Shown here piece after piece: positions 1 to 5,589 of a DNA stretch of 5,921 bases; position 1 is the stretch's first letter; each line of letters begins with the position of its first letter. The stretch is from positions 1-5,921 of the forward strand of contig JAQVYP010000112.1 of the NCBI GenBank assembly GCA_029004655.1. The letters run 5' to 3'. The stretch comes from Oscillospiraceae bacterium (lineage in GTDB: Bacteria; Bacillota; Clostridia; Oscillospirales; Acutalibacteraceae). The position numbers were made by a program, and so were the translations under genes. The notes under the pieces were generated by a model, which searched no databases, had not been told where the DNA came from, and saw nothing but the letters and a program-made list of their open reading frames with translations.

Positions 1-57
1 CATTTTCTCTCGGATTACTTTGGCTTCCTCGTTACTTGTTTTGTATGTTATATTCAT
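1..57 (-). CDS. 5' end of a divergent gene, product not identified
   Basis: Reading leftwards from an ATG at 57-55, the minus strand is open for 19 codons to the window edge (MNITYKTSNEEAKVIREKM). A GGGTG element at 69-65 lies 7 bases before the ATG and could serve as ribosome site. The charged, helix-like start resembles the N-terminus of some GNAT acetyltransferases, but 19 residues are too few to assign a family, so that is only a guess. The gene is divergent from the ABC transporter operon and shares the 58-372 gap with it. Confidence 0.5.
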   Translation of the reverse strand, partial: MNITYKTSNEEAKVIREKM

Positions 58-372
58 TTTTTATCACCCAAATTATTATATCATAATCTGGATGATATTG
101 GTATATTTATATTTGGAATTAGTATAATGCCTACAGATAAAAGTGAGGTTATGGAAGTAAGGGTAGTATATATCACTGAATTTTCGATAAATTAAGTCCC
201 ATTTTTGTTAATGTTTTTTTCGGTTTGCACTATACTTTGTATTAAAAAAGGTTATTATATATTATATATAGAAAACAATTTGTTTAGTAGGAGCAAGAAA
301 ATCCCAAAGTAGAATTGGTTATAATTTCACTTTTGGTTTAACTTGCTCTTTTCAACTTTGTGGGGTGGTAAT
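58..372. other. AT-rich divergent intergenic region
   Basis: No convincing gene lies here. On the minus strand TGATATAAT (83-75) has the form of an extended -10 element, but a start about 7 bases downstream would cut into the GGGTG ribosome site of the leftward gene, so its use is doubtful. On the plus strand there are TATAAT at 123-128 (weak TTGGTA 98-103, spacer 19), TATACT at 231-236 (poor -35 TTAATG at 208-213, spacer 17) and a TATA-rich run at 252-270. Any of these could start the ABC operon transcript; none has a good -35, so the promoter cannot be fixed from sequence. A foldable leader at 291-348 is listed separately. Confidence 0.5.
291..348 (+). promoter_or_regulatory. Imperfect stem-loop in the ABC operon leader
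   Basis: GAGCAAG (291-297) is complementary to CTTGCTC (342-348). Inside this, CCAAAGT (304-310) pairs with ACTTTTGG (329-336) with one bulged T, and GAA (312-314) with TTC (326-328). The right arm is followed by TTTT and then a mixed pyrimidine stretch, so it could be a weak attenuator, or simply an mRNA fold ending 24 bases before the ATG. Related exporter operons such as bmrCD of B. subtilis are controlled by attenuation in the leader, which makes this plausible here, but no convincing leader peptide was found. Confidence 0.35.
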
Positions 373-2142
373 ATGTTTCAACTGCGGTGGATTTGGCGTA
401 ACTTAAAAGGGCGTAGAAAATTCATGGTAATGGGTCTTGCTCTTTCGATTATTACTATGTCAATGGTAGTAATTATTCCAAAACTTTCACAAATCCTAAT
501 TGATGATGTTATAATTGGCGGCCAAAAAAGTAAATTGGCGCCAATTCTATTGGTAATGTGTGGGGTGCAATTACTTCGTACAGTGCTAAGATATCTTATG
601 GTAATTTGCCTTGAAAATGCATCGCAATTCCTTGTAATGAGGATTCGCAAGCATATTTTTACAACTATAATAAATCAAGAACTAAAGTTTTATGATCGAA
701 ATCGAACAGGTGACATTATAACCCGTGTAACGGGCGACATAGAGTATGTACGTCACACATGTTCATGGATTTCTTATATGTTTTCTGATTCAATATCTCT
801 ACTAATTGCTACTATTGTATTTCTTACAACAATTCATATAGGTCTTACATTAATTATGTTGGCAGTAACACCTCTTATTGCTATAATATCTTACTTCTAT
901 ATTAAACGTATAAAGTCGATATATAGGCAGCTAAGAGAACGACTGTCTAATCTTAATACCACGGCACAGGAAAACATTGCGGGCAATCGGGTAGTTAAAG
1001 CCTTTACAAGAGAGGATTATGAAATAGATAGGTTCGATAAGTGTAGTAAGGAATACCGCGCAGCTAACCTTAGTGCATCGTATAAATGGCAGATGTTTTC
1101 ACCGATTGTAGATTTAATTTCTCAGTCACTTACCGTTATTATGGTGCTTGCCGGCGGAATGTTTGTAATGAACGGCAGCCTTACATATGGTAGCCTTGCG
1201 GCTTTCTCGGGACTTACATGGGCACTTGCCAATCCTATGAAAAATCTTGGTATTATTTTAAATGATTTGCAGAGGTTTTTTACATCTGCTGATAAGGTCA
1301 TAGAGTTGTTTTATTCTAAACCCATTATTGCAGACCGACACGATTGTAATGACAAAGCTGATAGGATTAAAGGGAAGATTACCTTTGATAATGTAAGCTT
1401 TAAATATAATAAGGAGCCTGTGCTGAAAAACGTTAGCTTTACCATAACTCCAGGCGAAACAATCGCAATTATGGGTAGTACAGGTTCAGGCAAAACCACA
1501 CTGGTAAATCTAATTGCAAGAATGTATGACGTCACAGAGGGCCGTATTCTTGTGGATGATGTAGATGTTCGAATGTGGAAGTTATCTAAACTTAGAAGCT
1601 CTATAGGTCTTGCAACACAGGATGTTTTCCTGTTTTCCGATACAGTAGATGGCAACATTTCTTACGGTAATCCAAATTTATCCGAAAAAGATATTGAAAA
1701 ATTTGCAAAAGGTGCTGCGGCTGACTCCTTTATTAATAAAATGGAGGATGGCTACAACACTATTATTGGCGAGCGTGGAGTAGGTCTTTCAGGAGGACAG
1801 CGGCAAAGAATTGCGCTAGCAAGAGCTTTGGCGGTTTCTCCGCCAATTCTGGTTTTAGATGATACTACAAGTGCTGTAGATATGGAAACCGAGCAGTATA
1901 TTCAAAATCAACTAACTAATTTAGATTTCGAATGCACTAAGATTATTATAGCGCAGCGCATTTCCTCAGTAAAATCAGCTGACCGTATTTTTGTTTTAAA
2001 CAATGGTTCTATAGAAATTGGCACACACGAAACACTAATGCGCAAATCGGGATATTACAGAGAAATTTGCGAACTGCAGAACCTGCCAAATCTTCCTCCT
2101 ATCCCAGATGAAAACTCCACCGAAGAAGGGGGCGCGAAATAG
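373..2142 (+). CDS. Heterodimeric ABC exporter, half with degenerate ATP site (TM287/BmrC/LmrC-like)
   Basis: A 589-aa half-transporter: six membrane helices in roughly residues 15-300, then an ATP-binding domain. Visible motifs are the A-loop Tyr345, Walker A GSTGSGKTT (368-376), Q-loop Gln416, an intact LSGGQ signature (472-476), Walker B ILVLDD (492-497), D-loop SAVD (500-503) and the switch region around Gln528. Two key residues are changed: Asp497 stands where the catalytic Glu belongs and Gln528 replaces the switch His. In the TM287/288 family this marks the subunit whose own ATP site binds but hardly hydrolyses ATP. It acts in the cytoplasmic membrane with the next gene's product, probably exporting drugs, lipids or peptides; the substrate cannot be read from sequence. 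The ATG at 373 is preferred because GGGGTGG (362-368) precedes it; an in-frame TTG at 343 has no ribosome site and lies in the leader stem. The tail (about 570-589) is acidic and Pro-rich. Confidence 0.93.
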   Translation: MFQLRWIWRNLKGRRKFMVMGLALSIITMSMVVIIPKLSQILIDDVIIGGQKSKLAPILLVMCGVQLLRTVLRYLMVICLENASQFLVMRIRKHIFTTIINQELKFYDRNRTGDIITRVTGDIEYVRHTCSWISYMFSDSISLLIATIVFLTTIHIGLTLIMLAVTPLIAIISYFYIKRIKSIYRQLRERLSNLNTTAQENIAGNRVVKAFTREDYEIDRFDKCSKEYRAANLSASYKWQMFSPIVDLISQSLTVIMVLAGGMFVMNGSLTYGSLAAFSGLTWALANPMKNLGIILNDLQRFFTSADKVIELFYSKPIIADRHDCNDKADRIKGKITFDNVSFKYNKEPVLKNVSFTITPGETIAIMGSTGSGKTTLVNLIARMYDVTEGRILVDDVDVRMWKLSKLRSSIGLATQDVFLFSDTVDGNISYGNPNLSEKDIEKFAKGAAADSFINKMEDGYNTIIGERGVGLSGGQRQRIALARALAVSPPILVLDDTTSAVDMETEQYIQNQLTNLDFECTKIIIAQRISSVKSADRIFVLNNGSIEIGTHETLMRKSGYYREICELQNLPNLPPIPDENSTEEGGAK

Positions 2143-3908
2143 TGGCAAGAAACAAATTTGATATTGATGAAAGCTTGGACACGCCTTTTGACTTTTCTCA
2201 CCTTAAGCGCAGTTTAGTTTATGTAAATAGGTATAAAACAAGAATGATATTTGCATTCTTACTATCAATCTTGGCTTCTCTTGTGTCGTTATGCGGCCCT
2301 CAGCTTATTAAAAAGTCAATAGATGAGGCTATGCCAAACGGCAATATGACTCAGCTTTTACAGCTTTCGGGGTTGCTTGGAGGAACCATAATAATAAGCT
2401 TGCTGTTTAATGCCATCCGAGGTTTTATTATGGTGGGTGTAGGGCAAGACATTGTTTATGATATTAGATCTGATTTATTTCGCCATCTGCAAGAACTACC
2501 TTTTACCTACTATGATACAAGGCCTCAGGGAAAGATTCTGGTAAGAGTAGTGCAGTATGTAAACGCTGTTTCTGATGTGCTTTCTAACGGCATTGTAAAT
2601 ATTATTATAGAACTGTTAAACATAGTTTTTATATCTATATTTATGTTTAAAACCGATGCCCGTCTGGCGCTTATTATTTTAGCGGGACTACCTGTACTTG
2701 CAATCATTATATTTATACTTAAGCCTGCACAAAGAAGAGCGTGGCAGCGAGTTTCTAATAAATCATCTAACCTTTCGGCCTATACCTGTGAAAATATCGA
2801 GGGTGTTGAAATTACCGAGATATTTGATAGGCAGGATGAAAACATAAAAATCTATGACCAACTAAATAATCTGCTAAACAAGGCATGGATGAAGGCTGTC
2901 TATATCTCAAATTTAATTAGCGTTTCCGTAGATAATATATCCCAGTGGGTGTTGGCAATTATGTATATGGCTGGTATTGCATGGTTTTCACCATCGGCAT
3001 CGATTGGAATTATTATAGCAATGGGTACATATGCTTCTAGATTTTGGCAACCAATTACTAGCCTTGCTAACCTATATAATCAGCTGATTACTGCTATTTC
3101 TTACCTGGAGCGTATATTCCAAACTATGGATGAGCCAATAGAAATAAGCGACGCCAAGGACGCATACAATCTACCGACAATCAGTGGCGAGGTTGAATTT
3201 AAAAACGTAAGCTTTGAGTACGAAGCTGGCGTTCGTGTACTGAATGATGTAAGCTTTAAGATAAAAGCCGGACAGTCGGTTGCTTTAGTAGGGCCGACTG
3301 GCGCCGGAAAATCTACAATAGTTAACCTAATAAGCAGATTTTATAACATAACCGAGGGCGAAGTGTTAATAGACGGTCACAGTATAAACGGAGTTACCAT
3401 TAAGTCCCTTAGAAGCCAGATGGGAATCATGTTGCAGGATTCATTTATCTTTTCGGGCACTATTGAGGATAATATTCGTTACGGTCGGCTTGACGCTACA
3501 AAAGATGAAATTATAACTGCATCAAAGCGAGTGCAGGCCGATGGTTTCATTTCTCAAATGGAAGATGGTTATAACACACAAGTTAATGAACGAGGTGGCC
3601 GTCTTTCTCAGGGGCAGAAACAGCTCATATCGTTTGCCAGAACATTATTGTCTGACCCCAGAATATTGGTGCTTGATGAAGCTACTTCATCCATCGATGC
3701 AAGAACTGAGCAACTGCTGCAAATGGGAATAAACGAGCTGCTTAAGGGCAGGACAAGCTTTATTGTTGCTCATCGACTATCTACCATTAAAAGCTGTGAT
3801 ATAATTATATTTATTGACGGTGGTAAGATCGTTGAATCGGGCACACACGATGAATTAATGGCACTTAAGGGCAGATACTTTGAGCTTTGTACAACTCAAG
3901 ATGAATAA
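2142..3908 (+). CDS. Heterodimeric ABC exporter, half with catalytic ATP site (TM288/BmrD/LmrD-like)
   Basis: A 588-aa half-transporter, again a six-helix membrane domain (about residues 30-325) followed by an ATP-binding domain. Walker A is GPTGAGKST (384-392), the Q-loop Gln is 432, Walker B is ILVLDE (508-513) with the catalytic Glu513 present, the D-loop is SSID (516-519) and the switch His is 544. The signature is LSQGQ (488-492), with Gln for the first Gly. This complements its partner exactly: its Walker motifs face the partner's good LSGGQ to form the hydrolytic site, while its poor LSQGQ faces the partner's degenerate Walker B. The GTG start shares its G with the TAG stop of the first gene, and AAGGGGG lies just upstream, so the two are translationally coupled and probably made in equal amounts. 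The product is an export pump in the cytoplasmic membrane; the cargo is unknown. Two in-frame domains in one chain and normal family length argue for an intact gene. Confidence 0.94.
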   Translation: MARNKFDIDESLDTPFDFSHLKRSLVYVNRYKTRMIFAFLLSILASLVSLCGPQLIKKSIDEAMPNGNMTQLLQLSGLLGGTIIISLLFNAIRGFIMVGVGQDIVYDIRSDLFRHLQELPFTYYDTRPQGKILVRVVQYVNAVSDVLSNGIVNIIIELLNIVFISIFMFKTDARLALIILAGLPVLAIIIFILKPAQRRAWQRVSNKSSNLSAYTCENIEGVEITEIFDRQDENIKIYDQLNNLLNKAWMKAVYISNLISVSVDNISQWVLAIMYMAGIAWFSPSASIGIIIAMGTYASRFWQPITSLANLYNQLITAISYLERIFQTMDEPIEISDAKDAYNLPTISGEVEFKNVSFEYEAGVRVLNDVSFKIKAGQSVALVGPTGAGKSTIVNLISRFYNITEGEVLIDGHSINGVTIKSLRSQMGIMLQDSFIFSGTIEDNIRYGRLDATKDEIITASKRVQADGFISQMEDGYNTQVNERGGRLSQGQKQLISFARTLLSDPRILVLDEATSSIDARTEQLLQMGINELLKGRTSFIVAHRLSTIKSCDIIIFIDGGKIVESGTHDELMALKGRYFELCTTQDE

Positions 3909-4006
3909 AAATCAGACTTCCTCTAACTGTGAATCACACAATGTGCAACGGATCCAAAATATGAACCGCTATCATAAAATATTGTAAATTTGCTAAAGAT
4001 AGGTTT

Positions 4007-4027
4007 AAAATCTTGATTAAGAATTTT
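4007..4027 (+). terminator. Weak candidate terminator of the ABC operon
   Basis: AAAATCTT (4007-4014) and AAGAATTTT (4019-4027) form an 8-bp AT-rich stem with one bulged A and a GATT loop, running into T residues. It lies about 100 bases past the stop of the second ABC gene. The stem has a single G-C pair, so termination would be inefficient; it is listed because nothing better is present in the gap. Confidence 0.25.
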
Positions 4028-4158
4028 TGTGTATACAGCAAAGCACATTTCATTTTGTTTTATAATAATTATCCCAAATTTGCCGCTATAATAATATTTT
4101 TTGTTAAACTGTATATTGGTATTATCACTATGAAACAGAAAAATATTATAAGAAATTT

Positions 4159-4172
4159 TACTTGTTCAAGTA
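4159..4172. repeat. Small palindrome TACTTG-TT-CAAGTA (possible upstream operator)
   Basis: A perfect 6-bp inverted repeat around a TT centre. Its right half continues as CAAGTATGA (4167-4175), the same 9-mer that forms both arms of the large palindrome at 4202-4230. The shared half-site suggests that one dimeric regulator could contact both places, whose centres are about 50 bp apart; the regulator is not known. Confidence 0.5.
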
Positions 4173-4210
4173 TGATTAAATCCTTGTGCTAAAAAGGATT
4201 TTCATACTTG
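4167..4210. repeat. Inverted repeat with 17 paired bases
   Basis: CAAGTATGA (4167-4175) pairs with TCATACTTG (4202-4210) and AAATCCTT (4178-4185) with AAGGATTT (4194-4201), leaving a TT bulge (4176-4177) and an 8-base loop. The right arm is also the left arm of the palindrome at 4202-4230, so the two structures exclude each other in single-stranded form. It lies upstream of the predicted start site, so it would be RNA only in read-through transcripts. A mobile-element origin is possible, but no target duplication was recognised. Confidence 0.55.
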
Positions 4211-4230
4211 ACACATTGTGCCAAGTATGA
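4202..4230. promoter_or_regulatory. 29-bp operator-like palindrome over the tRNA promoter
   Basis: Centred on T4216, 13 of the 14 base pairs in the arms are symmetric: TCATACTTG on the left, CAAGTATGA on the right, CACA/TGTG inside. The only mismatch is A4211 against C4221. The palindrome contains the whole -35 hexamer (4208-4213) and ends directly against the -10 hexamer (4231). A protein bound here would block RNA polymerase, as with classical repressor operators. The binding protein is unknown and none of the genes in the window is an obvious candidate apart from the SdpR-like repressor, whose own promoter carries a different repeat. Confidence 0.6.
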
Positions 4231-4236
4231 TACAAT
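4208..4236 (+). promoter_or_regulatory. Sigma-A promoter, probably for tRNA-Tyr
   Basis: TTGACA (4208-4213) is a perfect -35, followed after exactly 17 bases by TACAAT (4231-4236), one base from the -10 consensus. Transcription should start near 4243, giving a 5' leader of about 125 bases before the tRNA, to be removed by RNase P. The only gene downstream on this strand before a terminator is the tRNA, so it is the likely target. Confidence 0.75.
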
Positions 4237-4368
4237 ATATCTCGCGCTAGACAAAAAATTTGGCAAAAGTATAGATTAAGCCAAGCGGCTTTTAATCCTT
4301 CATTCCAGTTTCAGTTTATTATCATGTTCATTCACAATGTGGCTAAGAAACAAATAGCGCGCGAATAT
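4237..4368 (+). other. Predicted 5' leader of the tRNA-Tyr transcript
   Basis: No open reading frame with a ribosome site is seen. CGCGCTA near the predicted start (4243-4249) is complementary to TAGCGCG (4355-4361) just before the tRNA, so the leader could close on itself. Inside, GATTAAGCC (4274-4282) and GGC plus TTAATC (4287-4297) make a hairpin with an AAGC loop and two bulged T; it is followed by only a short T stretch and is not a convincing terminator. A third copy of CACAATGTG lies at 4333-4341. Confidence 0.4.
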
Positions 4369-4453
4369 GGGAGTGTTCCCGAGCGGCCAATGGGGGCAGA
4401 CTGTAAATCTGTTGTCTCTGACTTCGGTGGTTCGAATCCACCCGCTCCCACCA
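4369..4453 (+). tRNA. tRNA-Tyr (anticodon GTA)
   Basis: A complete class II tRNA of 85 bases including encoded CCA. The acceptor stem GGGAGTG (4369-4375) pairs with CGCTCCC (4443-4449, one T-G pair), with discriminator A4450 and CCA at 4451-4453. The anticodon stem (4396-4400 with 4408-4412) closes the loop CTGTAAA, anticodon GTA at 4403-4405, reading the Tyr codons UAU and UAC. The long variable arm (4413-4425, GTC/GAC stem) is as expected for bacterial tRNA-Tyr. The T arm GGTGG-TTCGAAT-CCACC (4426-4442) is perfect. It stands alone, with its own promoter and terminator. Confidence 0.97.
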
Positions 4454-4506
4454 AAAGGTTAGACAAAATTCGACATTGTTCGGATATTGCCTAACCTTTT
4501 TTAATT
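4453..4506 (+). terminator. Rho-independent terminator of tRNA-Tyr
   Basis: AAAAGGTTAG (4453-4462) is perfectly complementary to CTAACCTTTT (4491-4500), extended inwards by CAA/TTG (4464-4466 with 4487-4489) across one mismatch, and followed by TTAATT. The core GGTTAG/CTAACC stem ahead of six T residues is a typical intrinsic terminator. Its left base begins with the final A of the tRNA CCA, so it directly abuts the mature tRNA. Confidence 0.8.
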
Positions 4507-4567
4507 GCGGTATTTGGGATATAATGTAGATAAAGATTATGTTCCCGTTATTAATACATGATATACT

Positions 4568-4629
4568 CATATGAAAAAGTCAATAGATATTTTGATATAT
4601 TTCAAAATAGCTATTGACTTTTTCATATG
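4568..4629. promoter_or_regulatory. 62-bp near-perfect inverted repeat, probable SdpR operator
   Basis: The outer arms are a perfect 19-bp repeat (4568-4586 and 4611-4629, running from CATATG to CAATAG and back). After one mismatch (A4587/G4610) the inner arms TATTTTGA (4588-4595) and TCAAAATA (4602-4609) pair perfectly around a TATATT loop: 27 of 28 pairs in all. The right arm supplies the -35 hexamer of the sdpR promoter, so a protein bound there would block transcription. Autorepression is known for SdpR of B. subtilis; binding here is inference. The length suggests two or more dimers side by side, since ArsR-family operators are usually much shorter. Confidence 0.6.
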
Positions 4630-4642
4630 CAAACGCTATAAT
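4614..4642 (+). promoter_or_regulatory. Sigma-A promoter of the sdpR-sdpI-yhfC-like operon
   Basis: TTGACT (4614-4619) and a perfect TATAAT (4637-4642) are separated by 17 bases. The start site would be near 4649, about 36 bases before the TTG start codon. The -35 lies in the right arm of the long inverted repeat. Confidence 0.8.
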
Positions 4643-4684
4643 CTATTTAGATTAATTTCTAATCAGGTTAAAGGAGGTGTTCAC

Positions 4685-4960
4685 TTGGGGTTCCCTGAAA
4701 CATTTAAGGCTTTGTCTGACCCTGCCAGGCGTGAAATACTGGTAATGCTTAGGGGTGGCAAGATGTCAGCCGGAGAAATAGGGAAAGCCTTTGATATGAC
4801 GGGGGCGACCATATCCTATCATCTGACACAGCTCAAAAAAGCCGGGCTTATTACCGAAACTAAGTACAAAAATTATATTTTCTATGAACTGAATGCCTCG
4901 GTTTTTGAAGAAGTAATGATGTGGTTTTCGCAGTTTGGAGGAAGCAAAGATGAAAAATAA
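4685..4960 (+). CDS. sdpR: SdpR-like ArsR-family transcriptional repressor
   Basis: A 91-aa winged-helix protein. Family hallmarks are the N-terminal ETFKALSDPARREIL (5-19), the helix-turn-helix SAGEIGKAFDMTGATISYHL (28-47) and the wing with YIFYELN (64-70). It lacks the ELCVC metal-binding motif of arsenic and cadmium sensors, as is usual for the SdpR branch. The TTG start at 4685 is chosen because a full AAAGGAGGTG ribosome site (4670-4679) precedes it by a good spacing and the family begins at this residue; the longer frame from 4571 would start inside the operator and upstream of the promoter. In B. subtilis SdpR represses its own sdpRI operon and is held at the membrane by SdpI when the SdpC toxin is present; the same circuit is likely but not proven here. 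It overlaps the next gene by 11 bp. Confidence 0.9.
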   Translation: MGFPETFKALSDPARREILVMLRGGKMSAGEIGKAFDMTGATISYHLTQLKKAGLITETKYKNYIFYELNASVFEEVMMWFSQFGGSKDEK

Positions 4961-5588
4961 GTCAACAATAATATCCACTGTAGTATGTCTTTTACCTCTT
5001 GTGTTATCGGTTGTGCTGTTTAAAAGCCTGCCAGAACAGATAGCTGTCCATTTTAACAATGACGGTCAAGCAGACAATTATTTGCCAAAGGCGGTTGCGG
5101 CATTTGGTCTGCCGGTTCTTTTGGCGGCAATCAATCTCTATTCTCATTTCAGAGTAAACAAAGACCCGAAAAATGAGAATGCGGCAGACTCGCTAAAGGT
5201 TTGCTCAAGATGGTTGGTACCGTTGCTTTCAGTTATACTTGTGCCTGTAACACTATTTATTGCTATGGGTGTTTCCATACCGATTGTATTAATAGCAGAA
5301 TCTCTTGCAGGTTTTGTCGTTTTAGTATGTGGAAACTATCTGCCAAAGTGCAAAAGGAATTATACCATCGGAATCAAACTGCCGTGGACATTGGATAACG
5401 AAGATAATTGGAACAAAACACACCGATTCGCCGGATTTGTATGGGTAATCGGCGGAATCGTTATTACACTCGATGCTTTTTTGAGCATATCCTGGTTTAT
5501 CATTCTCGCTGTCATTGTGTTAATTATTATACTACCCGTTGTTTACTCCTATATTCTTTACCAAAAACAAATGAAGGACATAAAGTAA
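4950..5588 (+). CDS. sdpI: SdpI-family membrane protein (toxin immunity/signalling)
   Basis: A 212-aa integral membrane protein with about six helices (near 7-25, 48-67, 89-107, 110-128, 160-177 and 181-201). Between helices 1 and 2 is the DUF1648 motif LPEQIAVHFNNDGQADNY (27-44). The C-terminal half has the SdpI signature: GNYLPK (128-133), then N137, IGIKLPWTL (140-148) and WNKTHRFAG (154-162). Length and domain order match full SdpI. In B. subtilis SdpI protects against the SdpC toxin and, on contact with it, draws SdpR away from DNA. The ATG at 4950 has GGAGGA (4937-4942) 7 bases upstream and lies inside the end of sdpR, implying coupled translation. Many SdpI-family proteins exist without a toxin gene nearby, so the actual ligand is uncertain. 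Confidence 0.88.
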   Translation: MKNKSTIISTVVCLLPLVLSVVLFKSLPEQIAVHFNNDGQADNYLPKAVAAFGLPVLLAAINLYSHFRVNKDPKNENAADSLKVCSRWLVPLLSVILVPVTLFIAMGVSIPIVLIAESLAGFVVLVCGNYLPKCKRNYTIGIKLPWTLDNEDNWNKTHRFAGFVWVIGGIVITLDAFLSISWFIILAVIVLIIILPVVYSYILYQKQMKDIK

Positions 5589-5589
5589 T

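Larger units (their letters stand above)
3909..4204. other. Non-coding gap between ABC operon and tRNA promoter
   Basis: AT-rich DNA with stops in all frames and no protein-like reading frame. It holds a weak terminator-like hairpin (4007-4027), one copy of the 9-mer CACAATGTG (3937-3945), and towards its right end the palindromes that precede the tRNA promoter. No strong GC-rich terminator follows the second ABC gene, so that transcript may trail into this gap. Confidence 0.6.

Noticed and set aside
151..195. 14-codon frame (MEVRVVYITEFSIN) as a leader peptide of the ABC operon
   Set aside because: The GAGG element is only 2 bases from the ATG and no stem-loop follows directly; too short and weakly supported.
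315..341. Hydrophobic 8-codon frame from a TTG within the leader stem-loop
   Set aside because: The nearest ribosome-like element is more than 20 bases upstream, so translation is unlikely.
343..372. Upstream TTG start for the first ABC subunit
   Set aside because: No ribosome site precedes it and it lies in the right arm of the leader stem-loop; the ATG at 373 has GGGGTGG before it.
1311..1658. Minus-strand frame of 115 codons inside the first ABC gene
   Set aside because: It is a shadow of the conserved ATP-binding domain coding sequence and has no recognisable features of its own.
4501..4567. TATAAT at 4520-4525 as an additional promoter upstream of sdpR
   Set aside because: There is no acceptable -35 at the right distance and a much better promoter lies at 4614-4642.
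4343..4570. Minus-strand 75-codon reading frame across the tRNA
   Set aside because: It is the antisense translation of tRNA-Tyr and its terminator; the WWERVDSNHRSQRQQIYSLPP segment is a well-known artefact of tRNA genes wrongly annotated as protein.
4571..4684. N-terminal extension of the SdpR-like protein from an ATG at 4571
   Set aside because: It lies in the inverted repeat and upstream of the predicted start site; the family begins at the TTG at 4685, which has a strong ribosome site.
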